Under the pieces are notes generated by a model. The model had not been told where the DNA came from. It saw nothing but the letters and a program-made list of their open reading frames with translations, and ran no database searches. From Paenibacillus radicis (ex Gao et al. 2016) (lineage in GTDB: Bacteria > Bacillota > Bacilli > Paenibacillales > Paenibacillaceae), in contig NZ_BMHY01000002.1 in the NCBI RefSeq assembly GCF_014641555.1, positions 534,428 through 598,427 on the forward strand: 64,000 bases of DNA, read 5' to 3'. This document shows positions 7,805-17,152 of this stretch, one piece after another. Position numbers and translations under genes: made by a program. How positions within the stretch are numbered: the first letter of the stretch is position 1; the number at the start of each line of letters is the position of its first letter.

Positions 7805-7848
7805 AAGCACGCTAAAAGCCTAATTGGTTTTTTTGCGTGCTTTTTTTG
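7805..7848 (+). terminator. Terminator-like hairpin between promoter and SLH gene
   Basis: AAGCACGC at 7805-7812 pairs with GCGTGCTT, with an inner AAAAGCC/GGTTTTT helix, and a run of seven or more T follows. It could end the upstream DUF2087/GIY-YIG transcript. Because it also lies downstream of the consensus promoter at 7758-7786, it may instead act as an attenuator in the leader of the SLH gene. I could not match it to a known riboswitch. Confidence 0.75.
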
Positions 7849-7905
7849 TTATCCGGGAAATGATGAGGATTTAAAGATAAACAACGATGAAAGAGGGACT
7901 TTTCT

Positions 7906-9111
7906 ATGAAAAAAGTATGGATCGGTTTATTGAGTTTAGTTGTAATTGCTGCTCTATTGACGACCACTAGTTTTACTCAAGAATCGCGGGTGGATGCTGC
8001 TGCTCCGAGCTTTAAAGATGTAGCGGGCCACTGGGCGCAATCCTCGATTAACGTTGCCGCACAAGCCGGTATCATTAACGGTTATCCGGATGGCACGTTT
8101 AAACCGGATGGGACGATTACGAGGGCTGAGATGCTGAAGGTGATGGCTTTGACGGCACATATTGAAGTTGGCTCGGCGACGGCAGGGAAGCCATGGTATA
8201 CGCCGTTTCAAACGGCTTTGACGGATGCTAAGGTGTATGCGGCTGGAGATTTTTCTGGTGATATGAATAAGCCTGCTACTCGCCTTGAACTAGCCAAACT
8301 ATCAATGCGTGTAGCAAAAGCAGATTATCGCGGCAAAAAGCTTACGAATGACGAGCTGTTGTTCAGAGCGGTTAATGTCGGGTTGCTATCACGTACGGGT
8401 GCAAAAGCAGAAACCATCGATCCAAACGGTACGACAACGCGTGCGCAGGCTGCCGTGCTAGTTACGAGATTGTTGAAGCTTGAAAAAGGCGAGAAGCTAG
8501 CTGTTGACCAAGGCGCATCGAGCGCAGCGGAGATTACATGGCATCGGCATAATATGATCACGATGTTCGATCAGGAAGATATGGTAGAACTTCCGCATTC
8601 ACTCACGATTAACCCTAAATACAAAGTTTCTATTGAACAACTAACGATCCTTGATCCAACGGATAAGAAGGGGTACTTGGTGGAGTATTTGGAGGGGGCA
8701 AAATACTTCGGTTCTGCTGATCCCACAAAAGGATACATCTTTGCTTATAAGCTCAAGGGTGAAAGTTTAGCAGATAGTCCGAAACAAAATCAATCAATCG
8801 CAACCAGTTTTTATATGTATACGGAACAGGATAGTGGGTCCATATCTTTAAACAATAAATACCATCACATGGACGATAAATTAATTGATAGACCAGGGCT
8901 ATACAAAAATAAAATTATATTGAGTCTTGCTAAGAAAGGGAATAGCGGTTACGACTACATTTTCCCTTATGTAAGCAAGGCATACGCTCAAGAGCAAGTG
9001 AAAAGATATGGAGCATTTCCTATCCATCTTGAAAAATTTGGAGGGGTTCTAGGTTCTAGTAGTAATCAATTCTACTTAACGGCGGTGAAAGATCATTGGG
9101 CAAAAAAATAA
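7906..9111 (+). CDS. SLH-domain cell-surface protein
   Basis: A 401-residue exported protein. A signal peptide (MKKVWIGLLSLVVIAALL, cleaved near residue 32) is followed by S-layer-homology repeats at about 34-190. The first is canonical (FKDVAGHWAQSSINVAAQAG, then GYPDGTFKPDGTITRAEML). The second and third are degenerate, with TRLELAKL and GTTTRAQAAVLVTRLL. SLH repeats anchor proteins non-covalently to pyruvylated secondary wall polymer. The C-terminal half (about 200-401) matches nothing I know and is AT-richer by eye. Its stop overlaps the start of the giant downstream gene by 16 nt, so the two are probably translationally coupled and may form one surface complex. Confidence 0.9.
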   Translation: MKKVWIGLLSLVVIAALLTTTSFTQESRVDAAAPSFKDVAGHWAQSSINVAAQAGIINGYPDGTFKPDGTITRAEMLKVMALTAHIEVGSATAGKPWYTPFQTALTDAKVYAAGDFSGDMNKPATRLELAKLSMRVAKADYRGKKLTNDELLFRAVNVGLLSRTGAKAETIDPNGTTTRAQAAVLVTRLLKLEKGEKLAVDQGASSAAEITWHRHNMITMFDQEDMVELPHSLTINPKYKVSIEQLTILDPTDKKGYLVEYLEGAKYFGSADPTKGYIFAYKLKGESLADSPKQNQSIATSFYMYTEQDSGSISLNNKYHHMDDKLIDRPGLYKNKIILSLAKKGNSGYDYIFPYVSKAYAQEQVKRYGAFPIHLEKFGGVLGSSSNQFYLTAVKDHWAKK

Positions 9112-12100
9112 CCAACAAAACTATACTATCATGCCTTCTGCTCCTATCTATGTTAACGGAAATGTTCCCTCAAATCAGTTTAGCCGCAGAAAGCAATACG
9201 ATCACTAATACCCAAAACATTCGCTTTCTTGCAAGCGAACGATTTAATCCATCACCAGCACTTTCAAATATCAAAGTAGATTTACAAGTTCCTGAAGGAT
9301 ATAAGATAAAGGAAAATTCATACCAATTATGGATGAGAGTTTCTAGTGGGAAAAATTTATCACTTAACCAACGAGGAACAACCTTCTCTTTATCGGGTAA
9401 CACCTTGATTGTAAATAGTGTACCTGGTACAAAGGTTAATTTAGTAGCTAGTGGCCATACTTCAGATATGTATTATGTCGTAAATAGACGAACCAACGGT
9501 ACAGAATGGATTGTTGGACGAAGCAGCAATGGAGGAGGAACTTATTATGTAACTCCTTCCAAAACAGATGTTGATTCAAAAGATTGCTGGCAAGGCAATT
9601 TAACTGTTTGTCCTGGTTTGTTGTCTACTAAAGATAATGCAGGTACAACAATTGATTCATTGGTTCGAAGTTCAAAAACCATAAACGGAGTAAAAACATT
9701 AGGTTATGCTATCGAAGATAGCAAACAGTTTCAAGGTCCTGCATACTATGAGTTTATATATACAGGTAGAGAAAAGGAGAATGTTTATAAAGGCGCTGCG
9801 ATTGCCAATTCAATTAATATTACAGTAGCAACCCCATTTGCGGGTCACCATCAAGTTTTAGATTATGGTAAAGGGGATGTTGGTTTCGGCTGGGTCCAAG
9901 TTGCTGTTCCATTAAATAATTCGGATTATGAAACAATAGAGTGTAATGGATGTTCAGGTAATGCTAAAGCACTTAAATATACTATGCTAACTAAAACCGA
10001 TTGGTCCGCCGAAACCTACTATTACGAAGGCGAAGTCCGCGTCACCTACGAAAAACTCCCTCCCAAGGACAAGCCTCTCGTAGATTGCTCCTGCGCAGCC
10101 GATCCGTCCACAGTTCAATTTGCAGATAGGGACATCGCTGCAACATCAACCCTAACGGCCGCAGTTGCTCAAAAGGGTAGTCTGCGCGTTAAAGAATGGA
10201 AGCTCTACGGCCGACTAGCAGACGGTACACAGTTGCAGACGCAAACGCTAGGCGCTTTGGACAAGGTGACCTATAAATTTTCTTTCAACATTCCAAAGGC
10301 AAAAATGATAGATGTTGATACCTATACCGAAACCTACGTCATGCGCGCCGTCATTTATTTCACTGATGGCAGCAGCGCCGAGGATGTCATTGAGTGTTCG
10401 ACGGTGATTAGCAGACCGGGAGCGCCACCGCAGCCCAGTCCAGGAAGCACACCAGAGCCGACGCCTAAGCCAAAGCCCGTTTTGAAAATCAATGCGAATT
10501 GGAGTCCGGTATCGATCTTCACAGGCGAAACTTCAACGCTGGATGCAATGGGAGAAAACTTCAATGACTGGTCTTGGACCTTTAGTGAGAATTTAGATCC
10601 AAAAATTATGGATAAAACAGGCCTCCAATATCCACAAATAAGATTCGATGAACCAGGTACATACACAGCGGTGATCAAGGCAACAAATGAATACGGGGAT
10701 GAAAAATCAGCCACGGCCATTCTTTACGTCAATGATCCAAAGCCTGTCGCCATCATTTCCGGGGTTACCCGATGGATTCAAGGACGCCCGTTTCCAGCTC
10801 CGCATCATTTAAATAATTCTTATACACCGCTGTCGTCGAAAGGTGTCACCATCGATCACAGCAAGTCGGAAAAGAAGTACAAGAAAAACGATGAAGCTTA
10901 TTATACGGTTGCTCCATATCTTGCTGTTGCCCCTATGGAGCTTGGCAATTACACGCTTGCAGGAAAGGTTTACGACTCGGAGGGCCGTACCAGCGAGTGG
11001 ACGACGTATCCGCTGGAGGTCGTACCGGATGAGCCGCCAACGGTCGAAATTTTTGCTTCGGAAACGGGTATTCGAAAGTCGGATCTGCAGTTAATTATTA
11101 ACGCTCAAAGTCCGGACGGGGACACTATCACGCGCTTATCGGTTGAAGAGCGTTATGATCAGAATAATGACGGCAATTTTGAAGATGAAGCATGGAAAGT
11201 CATTTATAACGGTGTGTACAAAGAATCTGTCAATGTACGATATACAACCTTGGGCCATCGGCAATATCGGGCCACGGTAACCGAAGATTATGGACTAACT
11301 GGCACATCCAATATTGCTCATACTGAAATCATCAACCTTGCTCCAGAAGTTGACTTTACGGCAAATGGTATTACGCAGCAACCGGACCAAGGGGAAGAAA
11401 GTACAGTGCCGATCATCAATTATTCCCCTCAATCCATTCTGCGCTCCTGGACGTTGAAAAGGCCGTATGTCGGCGGATCAGAGAATAAGGATGGCTGGAA
11501 GATTGATGGCAACAGCTTGAAAACTCGAAATGCGGTTTGGGCTAGCTTTGATAAACCATACAACCTCGCTGCCAACTTGAAGAAGCAGCCTTTTTGGGAG
11601 ATTCCAGCGAAACCAGTGGGAATGTATGGATGGACAGTTCCCGGAACAGCATCACAAGTTTTCCCGGGCTATCGCATGATTTTGCATTATACAGGCTCGT
11701 ACAATTCATACAATCAGGATGAGTCCGATGGTTATCTTGTAGAGGTAGATGCGCGAACAGGAAAACAACTAGCTGAGCATCGTATACCTGGCAGATATTC
11801 CGTCAATCTAATCGATTACGATAGCAGCGGCGAGAAATTTTATTCGTACTTCGATAACAATCTTTATTTACTTAATCTCGATGGTCAAATTTTAGACATA
11901 TACCCGTTATTTATGGTACATGGCCAAGATAAAAGCGTCACTAGCGGCTGGGGTGGACCAGGTATGCAATTCAATTTCTCAAAAGATAAAAAAACGCTTT
12001 ATATGGCCTATGGTGTTACAACAAAGGAAAGTAATGTTTATAGTCAAAGACGTTCCATCTATGTCATAAAATATTCGCTGGCACAGAAAACGCTATTGTG

Positions 12101-15100
12101 GTCATCTATCATTTATCAAGATGACCGAGAATTGACGTTGACCAATGTAAGGGGTATTGCCGTAAATGATAGTGGTGATGTGTTTGTCACCTACCAATAT
12201 GCCCCTGTTATGTTTACCAAACAAGCGTATATGAATGGCTTTGCCGCTTTAAATGCGAATGGCATCATTAAAAATAGTTATCAAGGGCCGATTGGGGGGA
12301 TATCTCCGCCTGCAGTATCTGATGATGGGCAATACGTCTATATGTCAGGTGTAAATGCTCACAATCAATCTAGTGATATGTGGCTTTACTATTTTGGATT
12401 ATTCGTCTACAACAATGCCACCAATCAATTTTATTTATCACAGACCAATAGCCATTCGGCCAGTGGTCCTCATGTATCTCCTACCATTTATCAAAATCCT
12501 GTTGTACGGCGAGACGGCACGGTATATAGCCCAGCATACGGTACGTTTACGAAAACAGGCGTGCGTATAGTAGGAATTGATATCTTAAATTATAACGTAG
12601 GTAACGACCCTACTGATCCGCCTGAGGCGCTGCCGAATGAGTTCGAAATGAATAAATCGTCTTACGGTGCTAACGCTTACCTGCAAGCTTTTGAACAACC
12701 AAACGGTAAATTAGTGCGAATGGAAAACTGGATAAGATGGCAGAAAGGTAATAATTCCGGCAAATACTATACGCCATTTTTTGCCCTAGCTAATGGAGCT
12801 GATGTAACTTCTTTTTTAGGCGAGAAGACGAATCAATATTACAGCAACCATGATCTTTTCGAGGGATCGACCTATTATTATCAGGCTACAACCTTTAATC
12901 GCGCTAGCAGGGTAGCACCTGACGGATCTGTTTATTTAAGTGCTACGAGGACGAAATTATCAACCACTACTGTAGGGCAAATTGCAACATCAGTTATCGT
13001 TCCATTTATAGGTGAATCATCCGGCGAGCTGCCGCGTTTAATTGATGACAACACTGTCGAGATTGATAGCGAAACTTGGGGCGGTTTGCTCTTTGATCCA
13101 AACGATAAAATGCGTAATCAGGTGCTTGAATTCGACGTCTCCGTAGGTGGTCTAAATAATGACAAATCCATCGGTGCGGCCATTCAGATCCAGGACGAGA
13201 AAAACATGTACAGCATGGAATGGAGCCCAAGCAAGCTTAGTCTGTTCAAGGTCGTTAATGGAATTAAGACCGAGTTAGGCAGCACAACGATGGTGCGCGC
13301 ATCTAGCGTACCTTACAAATTCAAGCTGGAAACCATCGCCGGAACGATCCGTTTATCTGTGAATGGCGTCGCAAAGCTCGAAGCTGTAGACAACAAGTTT
13401 GTGCGCGGATCAGCGGGTATTATGTCCCTCGGACAACAGCAAGCTGCATTCAGCAATGTAAAGCGAACCAACTACGGAACGACCGTTCCGGAAGAAACGT
13501 TCGAAGCCGTACTGATTGGCGAGCAGATTGACTATAAGAAACTGTTTAACGACCTGGAGGCCGATCCGAAAAATGCTGAGCAATGGATCTACAAGCATGA
13601 TCCGAATTATTTTGCCAATTCGCTCGGGTTAAGCCAATATGTCGGGAAAACGCTGCCTCAAACTTTGAACAGTTTGGACAAGCCGGGTTTATATGAGATT
13701 ACGTATCGTGCGCAGGATAAGCTGCCTTCGCCGTTTGGTTCTTATCAGTTATTTTCCGCGCCGGTGAGGAAAAACTTGTATGTACACCGCAGACCAATAG
13801 CACAGCCGAATGTAAAATTCACTGGTGTTGTTTATCCCGAAGGGGAAGCACTGGATTATCTTGCAAACGATGCATCCTATGATCCAGATATCCCGGATCG
13901 GCTAGCGGACCGGATATTCCGGACAAGATGGGCGGATCAGCCGACTTGGACAACGGGTGAAAGATTACTGTACAGTCGGCCCGGCGTTGAGCTTATCGTT
14001 CAAGAGCAGGTCAAAGACTTGCACGGCGCATGGAGCTATTGGGGCGAGACTCGCGTATATAAAGACGCGCTGCCGCCAGTCAATCAGACTAAACCGCGCA
14101 TGACCATTACGGTGCCGAATGGGACGCTGGCTAAGCCAACTGTTCTCATCACCGATCCGACTGTGAAATGGATCTACAAGGATGACGAGAACGATCCGCA
14201 AGAGCTATACCGATTGATCTTCACTTATGTCGATAACGGCAAGCAAGCGTTCTACACGCAAGGCATTGGGGATGATGTGACCTATGAGGTGCCGATAGGA
14301 ACGATAGATGAAGGACGCCTTGTCAAAATACATGGCTACGTGTATTCCAATGGTGTATGGTCCGATGCCAGCAATACGGTCTATTTCATTCTAGACTTGC
14401 CGCCTATTACAACGCTCTTGAGTTTCAACGGGCCCAAAGCCTCTGAACCGGTCTTTACGAATAATAACCGGCCAGAGCTGCGCGTTCGTGTTACCGATCC
14501 GGAAAATCATCCGATTGCAAGCATTGATTATGAGGTGTTTTACAACTCCACGGGTACACAAGTCATCGATACCAATGCTTCGACAGCTGCCACTAGCTAT
14601 AAACCGCCTGCCGGCTTGCAGGAAGGGCTGCATCATTGGCGGGCAAGAGCGAATGACGGCTATCTATGGGGGCCATATAGCACCAACGGTTATTTCTTTG
14701 TCGACACCGTGCGGCCGGATGATGTTGATGAGCAATTGGACATTAAGCCAACCTCCGTTATAGTCAAATGGAATTCATTCCGCGATGCGCAGCCGTCGTC
14801 GGGGCATGCCGCCCGAACCTTTTATATGCAGAAAGTCAACCCGGACCGTTCGGTTACAGCCATCGATCTGAATGGTGACGGTACGCCGGAGTATAGTCTG
14901 CCGTTGCCGAAGACGACGAATTCTTATCAGGTAAAAGGACTGATTCCGGGTCAGGAGTATCGATTGACGGTAATTGACCATGATGTGGCCGGCAATGAAG
15001 GGCAATATGCGTATATTTATTTCAAGACCAATTCCCCGCCAACCGGTGATTTCAAATGGTCGCCTGATCCTGTTTTTGAAGGGGATACGGTCCGATTCTA

Positions 15101-15731
15101 CTCTATCGTTAGTGACCCGGATCGAGATAATTTGGATGTTGTTTATGAACTGACGAGTCCAAGAGGGGTCAAAAAAACATTTTCCTATGTGCTGGGCTAT
15201 CCGTACGCGGATACCGGTCCAACCTATCGGATGCTGGATGTTGGGGAGTGGACAATCAAGCTGACGGTAAGCGATAACTTGGCTCCGCCTGTTGTCGTTA
15301 CGAAGAAGCTCATGGTTTATGAGCTGAAGCTAAAAGGCTTCGTTAAGCACACACCGCTTTGGGAGCAATATCGGCAAGCTTATAACGATGCAAGGAGCCC
15401 CAATGATGCTTTAATAAGGCCGCCGCATATGTTTTGGGCTGGTGAGAAGTTTATGCTGGAGGCGGAAACTTCTGATACACGAACGGATACGTATGCCGAG
15501 CGGGTGGAGGTTAAAATGCTGCGTTACACATTGGACCTAACCAGCCAGAACGGGGCTAGCACTCGTTGGAAGGGCGAGCTGTGGGAGGAGTCTTTCGAAA
15601 AGCTGAAAAACGGGACGATTACGTTTGTATTCACCGTCTATTACAGCAACGGGATTGTGAAAACCGATTCTGTAGACGTCGAAATCTCAGGAACGGTCTA
15701 TGATTATCTCCAAATTCATCGGGTAAGATAA
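9096..15731 (+). CDS. Giant secreted multidomain protein (PKD, propeller, LamG-like, FN3)
   Basis: A 2211-residue exported protein. The start is TTG 9096, inside the end of the SLH gene; the resulting N-terminus (basic, then ILSCLLLLSML, cleavage near residue 31 after SLA) is a good signal peptide. An unknown Cys-containing N-terminal region (32-435) is followed by a Pro/Thr linker (about 440-462), a PKD-like domain (465-545), Ig-like repeats (550-760), a propeller-like region (about 800-1280), a LamG/DUF1080-like sandwich (1300-1460), further Ig-like modules (1470-1870), a fibronectin III domain (1876-1980), a second PKD (1983-2078) and a unique tail. No catalytic site, sortase motif or SLH repeat is visible. 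It is presumably an adhesin or sheath component held by the upstream SLH protein; that is inference. Confidence 0.9.
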   Translation: MGKKITNKTILSCLLLLSMLTEMFPQISLAAESNTITNTQNIRFLASERFNPSPALSNIKVDLQVPEGYKIKENSYQLWMRVSSGKNLSLNQRGTTFSLSGNTLIVNSVPGTKVNLVASGHTSDMYYVVNRRTNGTEWIVGRSSNGGGTYYVTPSKTDVDSKDCWQGNLTVCPGLLSTKDNAGTTIDSLVRSSKTINGVKTLGYAIEDSKQFQGPAYYEFIYTGREKENVYKGAAIANSINITVATPFAGHHQVLDYGKGDVGFGWVQVAVPLNNSDYETIECNGCSGNAKALKYTMLTKTDWSAETYYYEGEVRVTYEKLPPKDKPLVDCSCAADPSTVQFADRDIAATSTLTAAVAQKGSLRVKEWKLYGRLADGTQLQTQTLGALDKVTYKFSFNIPKAKMIDVDTYTETYVMRAVIYFTDGSSAEDVIECSTVISRPGAPPQPSPGSTPEPTPKPKPVLKINANWSPVSIFTGETSTLDAMGENFNDWSWTFSENLDPKIMDKTGLQYPQIRFDEPGTYTAVIKATNEYGDEKSATAILYVNDPKPVAIISGVTRWIQGRPFPAPHHLNNSYTPLSSKGVTIDHSKSEKKYKKNDEAYYTVAPYLAVAPMELGNYTLAGKVYDSEGRTSEWTTYPLEVVPDEPPTVEIFASETGIRKSDLQLIINAQSPDGDTITRLSVEERYDQNNDGNFEDEAWKVIYNGVYKESVNVRYTTLGHRQYRATVTEDYGLTGTSNIAHTEIINLAPEVDFTANGITQQPDQGEESTVPIINYSPQSILRSWTLKRPYVGGSENKDGWKIDGNSLKTRNAVWASFDKPYNLAANLKKQPFWEIPAKPVGMYGWTVPGTASQVFPGYRMILHYTGSYNSYNQDESDGYLVEVDARTGKQLAEHRIPGRYSVNLIDYDSSGEKFYSYFDNNLYLLNLDGQILDIYPLFMVHGQDKSVTSGWGGPGMQFNFSKDKKTLYMAYGVTTKESNVYSQRRSIYVIKYSLAQKTLLWSSIIYQDDRELTLTNVRGIAVNDSGDVFVTYQYAPVMFTKQAYMNGFAALNANGIIKNSYQGPIGGISPPAVSDDGQYVYMSGVNAHNQSSDMWLYYFGLFVYNNATNQFYLSQTNSHSASGPHVSPTIYQNPVVRRDGTVYSPAYGTFTKTGVRIVGIDILNYNVGNDPTDPPEALPNEFEMNKSSYGANAYLQAFEQPNGKLVRMENWIRWQKGNNSGKYYTPFFALANGADVTSFLGEKTNQYYSNHDLFEGSTYYYQATTFNRASRVAPDGSVYLSATRTKLSTTTVGQIATSVIVPFIGESSGELPRLIDDNTVEIDSETWGGLLFDPNDKMRNQVLEFDVSVGGLNNDKSIGAAIQIQDEKNMYSMEWSPSKLSLFKVVNGIKTELGSTTMVRASSVPYKFKLETIAGTIRLSVNGVAKLEAVDNKFVRGSAGIMSLGQQQAAFSNVKRTNYGTTVPEETFEAVLIGEQIDYKKLFNDLEADPKNAEQWIYKHDPNYFANSLGLSQYVGKTLPQTLNSLDKPGLYEITYRAQDKLPSPFGSYQLFSAPVRKNLYVHRRPIAQPNVKFTGVVYPEGEALDYLANDASYDPDIPDRLADRIFRTRWADQPTWTTGERLLYSRPGVELIVQEQVKDLHGAWSYWGETRVYKDALPPVNQTKPRMTITVPNGTLAKPTVLITDPTVKWIYKDDENDPQELYRLIFTYVDNGKQAFYTQGIGDDVTYEVPIGTIDEGRLVKIHGYVYSNGVWSDASNTVYFILDLPPITTLLSFNGPKASEPVFTNNNRPELRVRVTDPENHPIASIDYEVFYNSTGTQVIDTNASTAATSYKPPAGLQEGLHHWRARANDGYLWGPYSTNGYFFVDTVRPDDVDEQLDIKPTSVIVKWNSFRDAQPSSGHAARTFYMQKVNPDRSVTAIDLNGDGTPEYSLPLPKTTNSYQVKGLIPGQEYRLTVIDHDVAGNEGQYAYIYFKTNSPPTGDFKWSPDPVFEGDTVRFYSIVSDPDRDNLDVVYELTSPRGVKKTFSYVLGYPYADTGPTYRMLDVGEWTIKLTVSDNLAPPVVVTKKLMVYELKLKGFVKHTPLWEQYRQAYNDARSPNDALIRPPHMFWAGEKFMLEAETSDTRTDTYAERVEVKMLRYTLDLTSQNGASTRWKGELWEESFEKLKNGTITFVFTVYYSNGIVKTDSVDVEISGTVYDYLQIHRVR

Positions 15732-15736
15732 CGAAC

Positions 15737-15784
15737 AAAGGGGAATCGGCTAGCGCACACTACAGGCGCTGCCGATTCCCCTTT
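15737..15784. terminator. Bidirectional terminator between the giant gene and xylR
   Basis: Perfect 14-bp stem AAAGGGGAATCGGC / GCCGATTCCCCTTT between two convergent genes. Confidence 0.9.
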
Positions 15785-15789
15785 GCCAT

Positions 15790-16953
15790 TTAACTGGTGC
15801 GCAGCTTCTCAAGAAAGCGGCTGATCGCATAATAGGCTGCGCCGCGAACAGCTGACTGGTCCTGCAGCTCGGCGAACAGCAATTGCAACCGTTCCCGGTG
15901 ATAGGGAAGAGTACGTCTTGCGACGGACTGCTGCACCGCTTCCTCCAGCCAAGCCTTTGCACGGCTCATACGGTTTCCGATAATGACGACGTCAGGATTA
16001 AACACATTGACGATGTTGGAAATGCCGGCTCCGAGATAATCTCCGATAGAGTGGAAGAGCTGCTTAACCTCGTCGTTCCCTCCCTCTGCGGCTTGCAGCA
16101 AGTCTTCGAGATTGTCGAAGCCCAGCGGCTTGGCACGTTCGAGCAGTGCATTTTCCGAGGCATATAGCTCCCAGCAGCCTTCGTTGCCGCAGCGGCAAGG
16201 TTTGCCATTGTATTCGATAGAAAGATGGCCGAGTTCTCCGGAAAAACCGGATGCGCCTTTATAAAGCTCTTTATTCAGTATGATGCCGGTGCCAATGCCA
16301 ATGCCGACACTGACATAAATCTGATGCGCGATGCCGCGGCCTGCACCATATTTCTGCTCGCCTTGAGCACCCGCGTTCGCTTCATTGTCGATGGTGACCG
16401 GTACTTGAAAACGCTCCTCAAGGATGTTCTGCAGTTCAACCTGTTTCCAGTCCAAATTGGGAGCGAAGAGCATGGCGCCTTTATCGTCGACAATGCCAGG
16501 GACGCCAACTCCGATACCAACAATCCCGTAAGGACTGCCCGGCGCTTGCGCCCTAAGCTCGTCGATACACTGGATTAATTGCTCCAGTGTGAAATCAAGT
16601 GCATGTTCTTTCAGGCTTCGCTGCGATTCTCTCAGCACTTGACCTTCGAGGTCGGTCAGCACACCGCGAATATAGTTGACGCCAAGGTCGATGCCGATCG
16701 CATGTCCTGCTTGTCCGTTAAACAGCAGCATCACCGGCTTGCGTCCGCCGCTAGATTGTCCCGGTCCGATCTCCAGCACAAGATGGCTGTCGATCAAGTC
16801 TTGTACGAGACTGGAGACCGTTGCTTTATTAAGTCCGGACAGCTCCGAGATTTGCGCCCGGGATAGCGGAGCATTCCTTCGTACAGCGTCCAAAACGATA
16901 GAAGTATTTATTTTTTTTATCAGGGTCAAGTCGCCTGTCGTAGTCACTTTCAA
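15790..16953 (-). CDS. xylR: Xylose repressor XylR (ROK family)
   Basis: A 387-residue xylose-responsive repressor. An N-terminal winged HTH (SRAQISELSGLNKATVSSLV) is followed by a ROK sugar-kinase-like domain with IGIDLGVNYIRGVL, GIGVGVPGIVD and the zinc motif CRCGNEGCWE. The frame is open to 17025, but TTG 16953 (protein MKVTTTGDLTLIKKIN) is chosen: a GGAGG lies 10 nt upstream, and XylR proteins usually begin close to the TTGD...LIKKINTS segment. The gene is divergent from xylA with a palindromic operator between them. A minus-strand promoter (TTAAAC, 17 bp, TATAAT at 17044-17039) overlaps that operator, which suggests autoregulation. Confidence 0.95.
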   Translation of the reverse strand: MKVTTTGDLTLIKKINTSIVLDAVRRNAPLSRAQISELSGLNKATVSSLVQDLIDSHLVLEIGPGQSSGGRKPVMLLFNGQAGHAIGIDLGVNYIRGVLTDLEGQVLRESQRSLKEHALDFTLEQLIQCIDELRAQAPGSPYGIVGIGVGVPGIVDDKGAMLFAPNLDWKQVELQNILEERFQVPVTIDNEANAGAQGEQKYGAGRGIAHQIYVSVGIGIGTGIILNKELYKGASGFSGELGHLSIEYNGKPCRCGNEGCWELYASENALLERAKPLGFDNLEDLLQAAEGGNDEVKQLFHSIGDYLGAGISNIVNVFNPDVVIIGNRMSRAKAWLEEAVQQSVARRTLPYHRERLQLLFAELQDQSAVRGAAYYAISRFLEKLRTS

Positions 16954-17053
16954 GAGCAGATAGCCTCCGTCCGTTAATCCATTCATCGTCATTGTACCAC
17001 GAAATAAGATATAAACTGCGTTCATGCAGCTTGAAAAAATTATAACATAAATT

Positions 17054-17080
17054 CTTTGTTTGTTTAATAGACAAACTAAG
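17054..17080. promoter_or_regulatory. XylR operator (xylO)
   Basis: CTTTGTTTGTTT at 17054-17065 faces AGACAAACTAAG at 17069-17080 as an inverted repeat (10 of 12 positions). It closely matches the Bacillus xyl operator, in which TTAGTTTGTTT and ACAAACTAA half sites flank a short centre. It overlaps the predicted -35 boxes of both xylA and xylR, so bound XylR would block both. Confidence 0.9.
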
Positions 17081-17097
17081 TTTCGGCATGTTATGCT
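17068..17097 (+). promoter_or_regulatory. xylA promoter
   Basis: TAGACA at 17068-17073, an 18-bp spacer, then TATGCT at 17092-17097. The -35 box lies within the right half of the XylR operator. Confidence 0.6.
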
Positions 17098-17100
17098 CTA

Positions 17101-17114
17101 AGTGAGCGTTTTCA
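17101..17114 (+). promoter_or_regulatory. Candidate cre (CcpA) site at the xylA transcription start
   Basis: AGTGAGCGTTTTCA is close to the cre consensus and sits at the predicted start of the xylA transcript. There CcpA could repress xylAB on preferred sugars, as is known for Bacillus xyl operons. Confidence 0.6.
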
Positions 17115-17152
17115 TAAACTAATTCATCTACCTTTAAGGAGGCCACTTATTC

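Noticed and set aside
7790..7905. c-di-GMP riboswitch in the SLH leader
   Set aside because: The leader is too short and lacks the conserved GEMM core; only a simple hairpin with a T run is visible.
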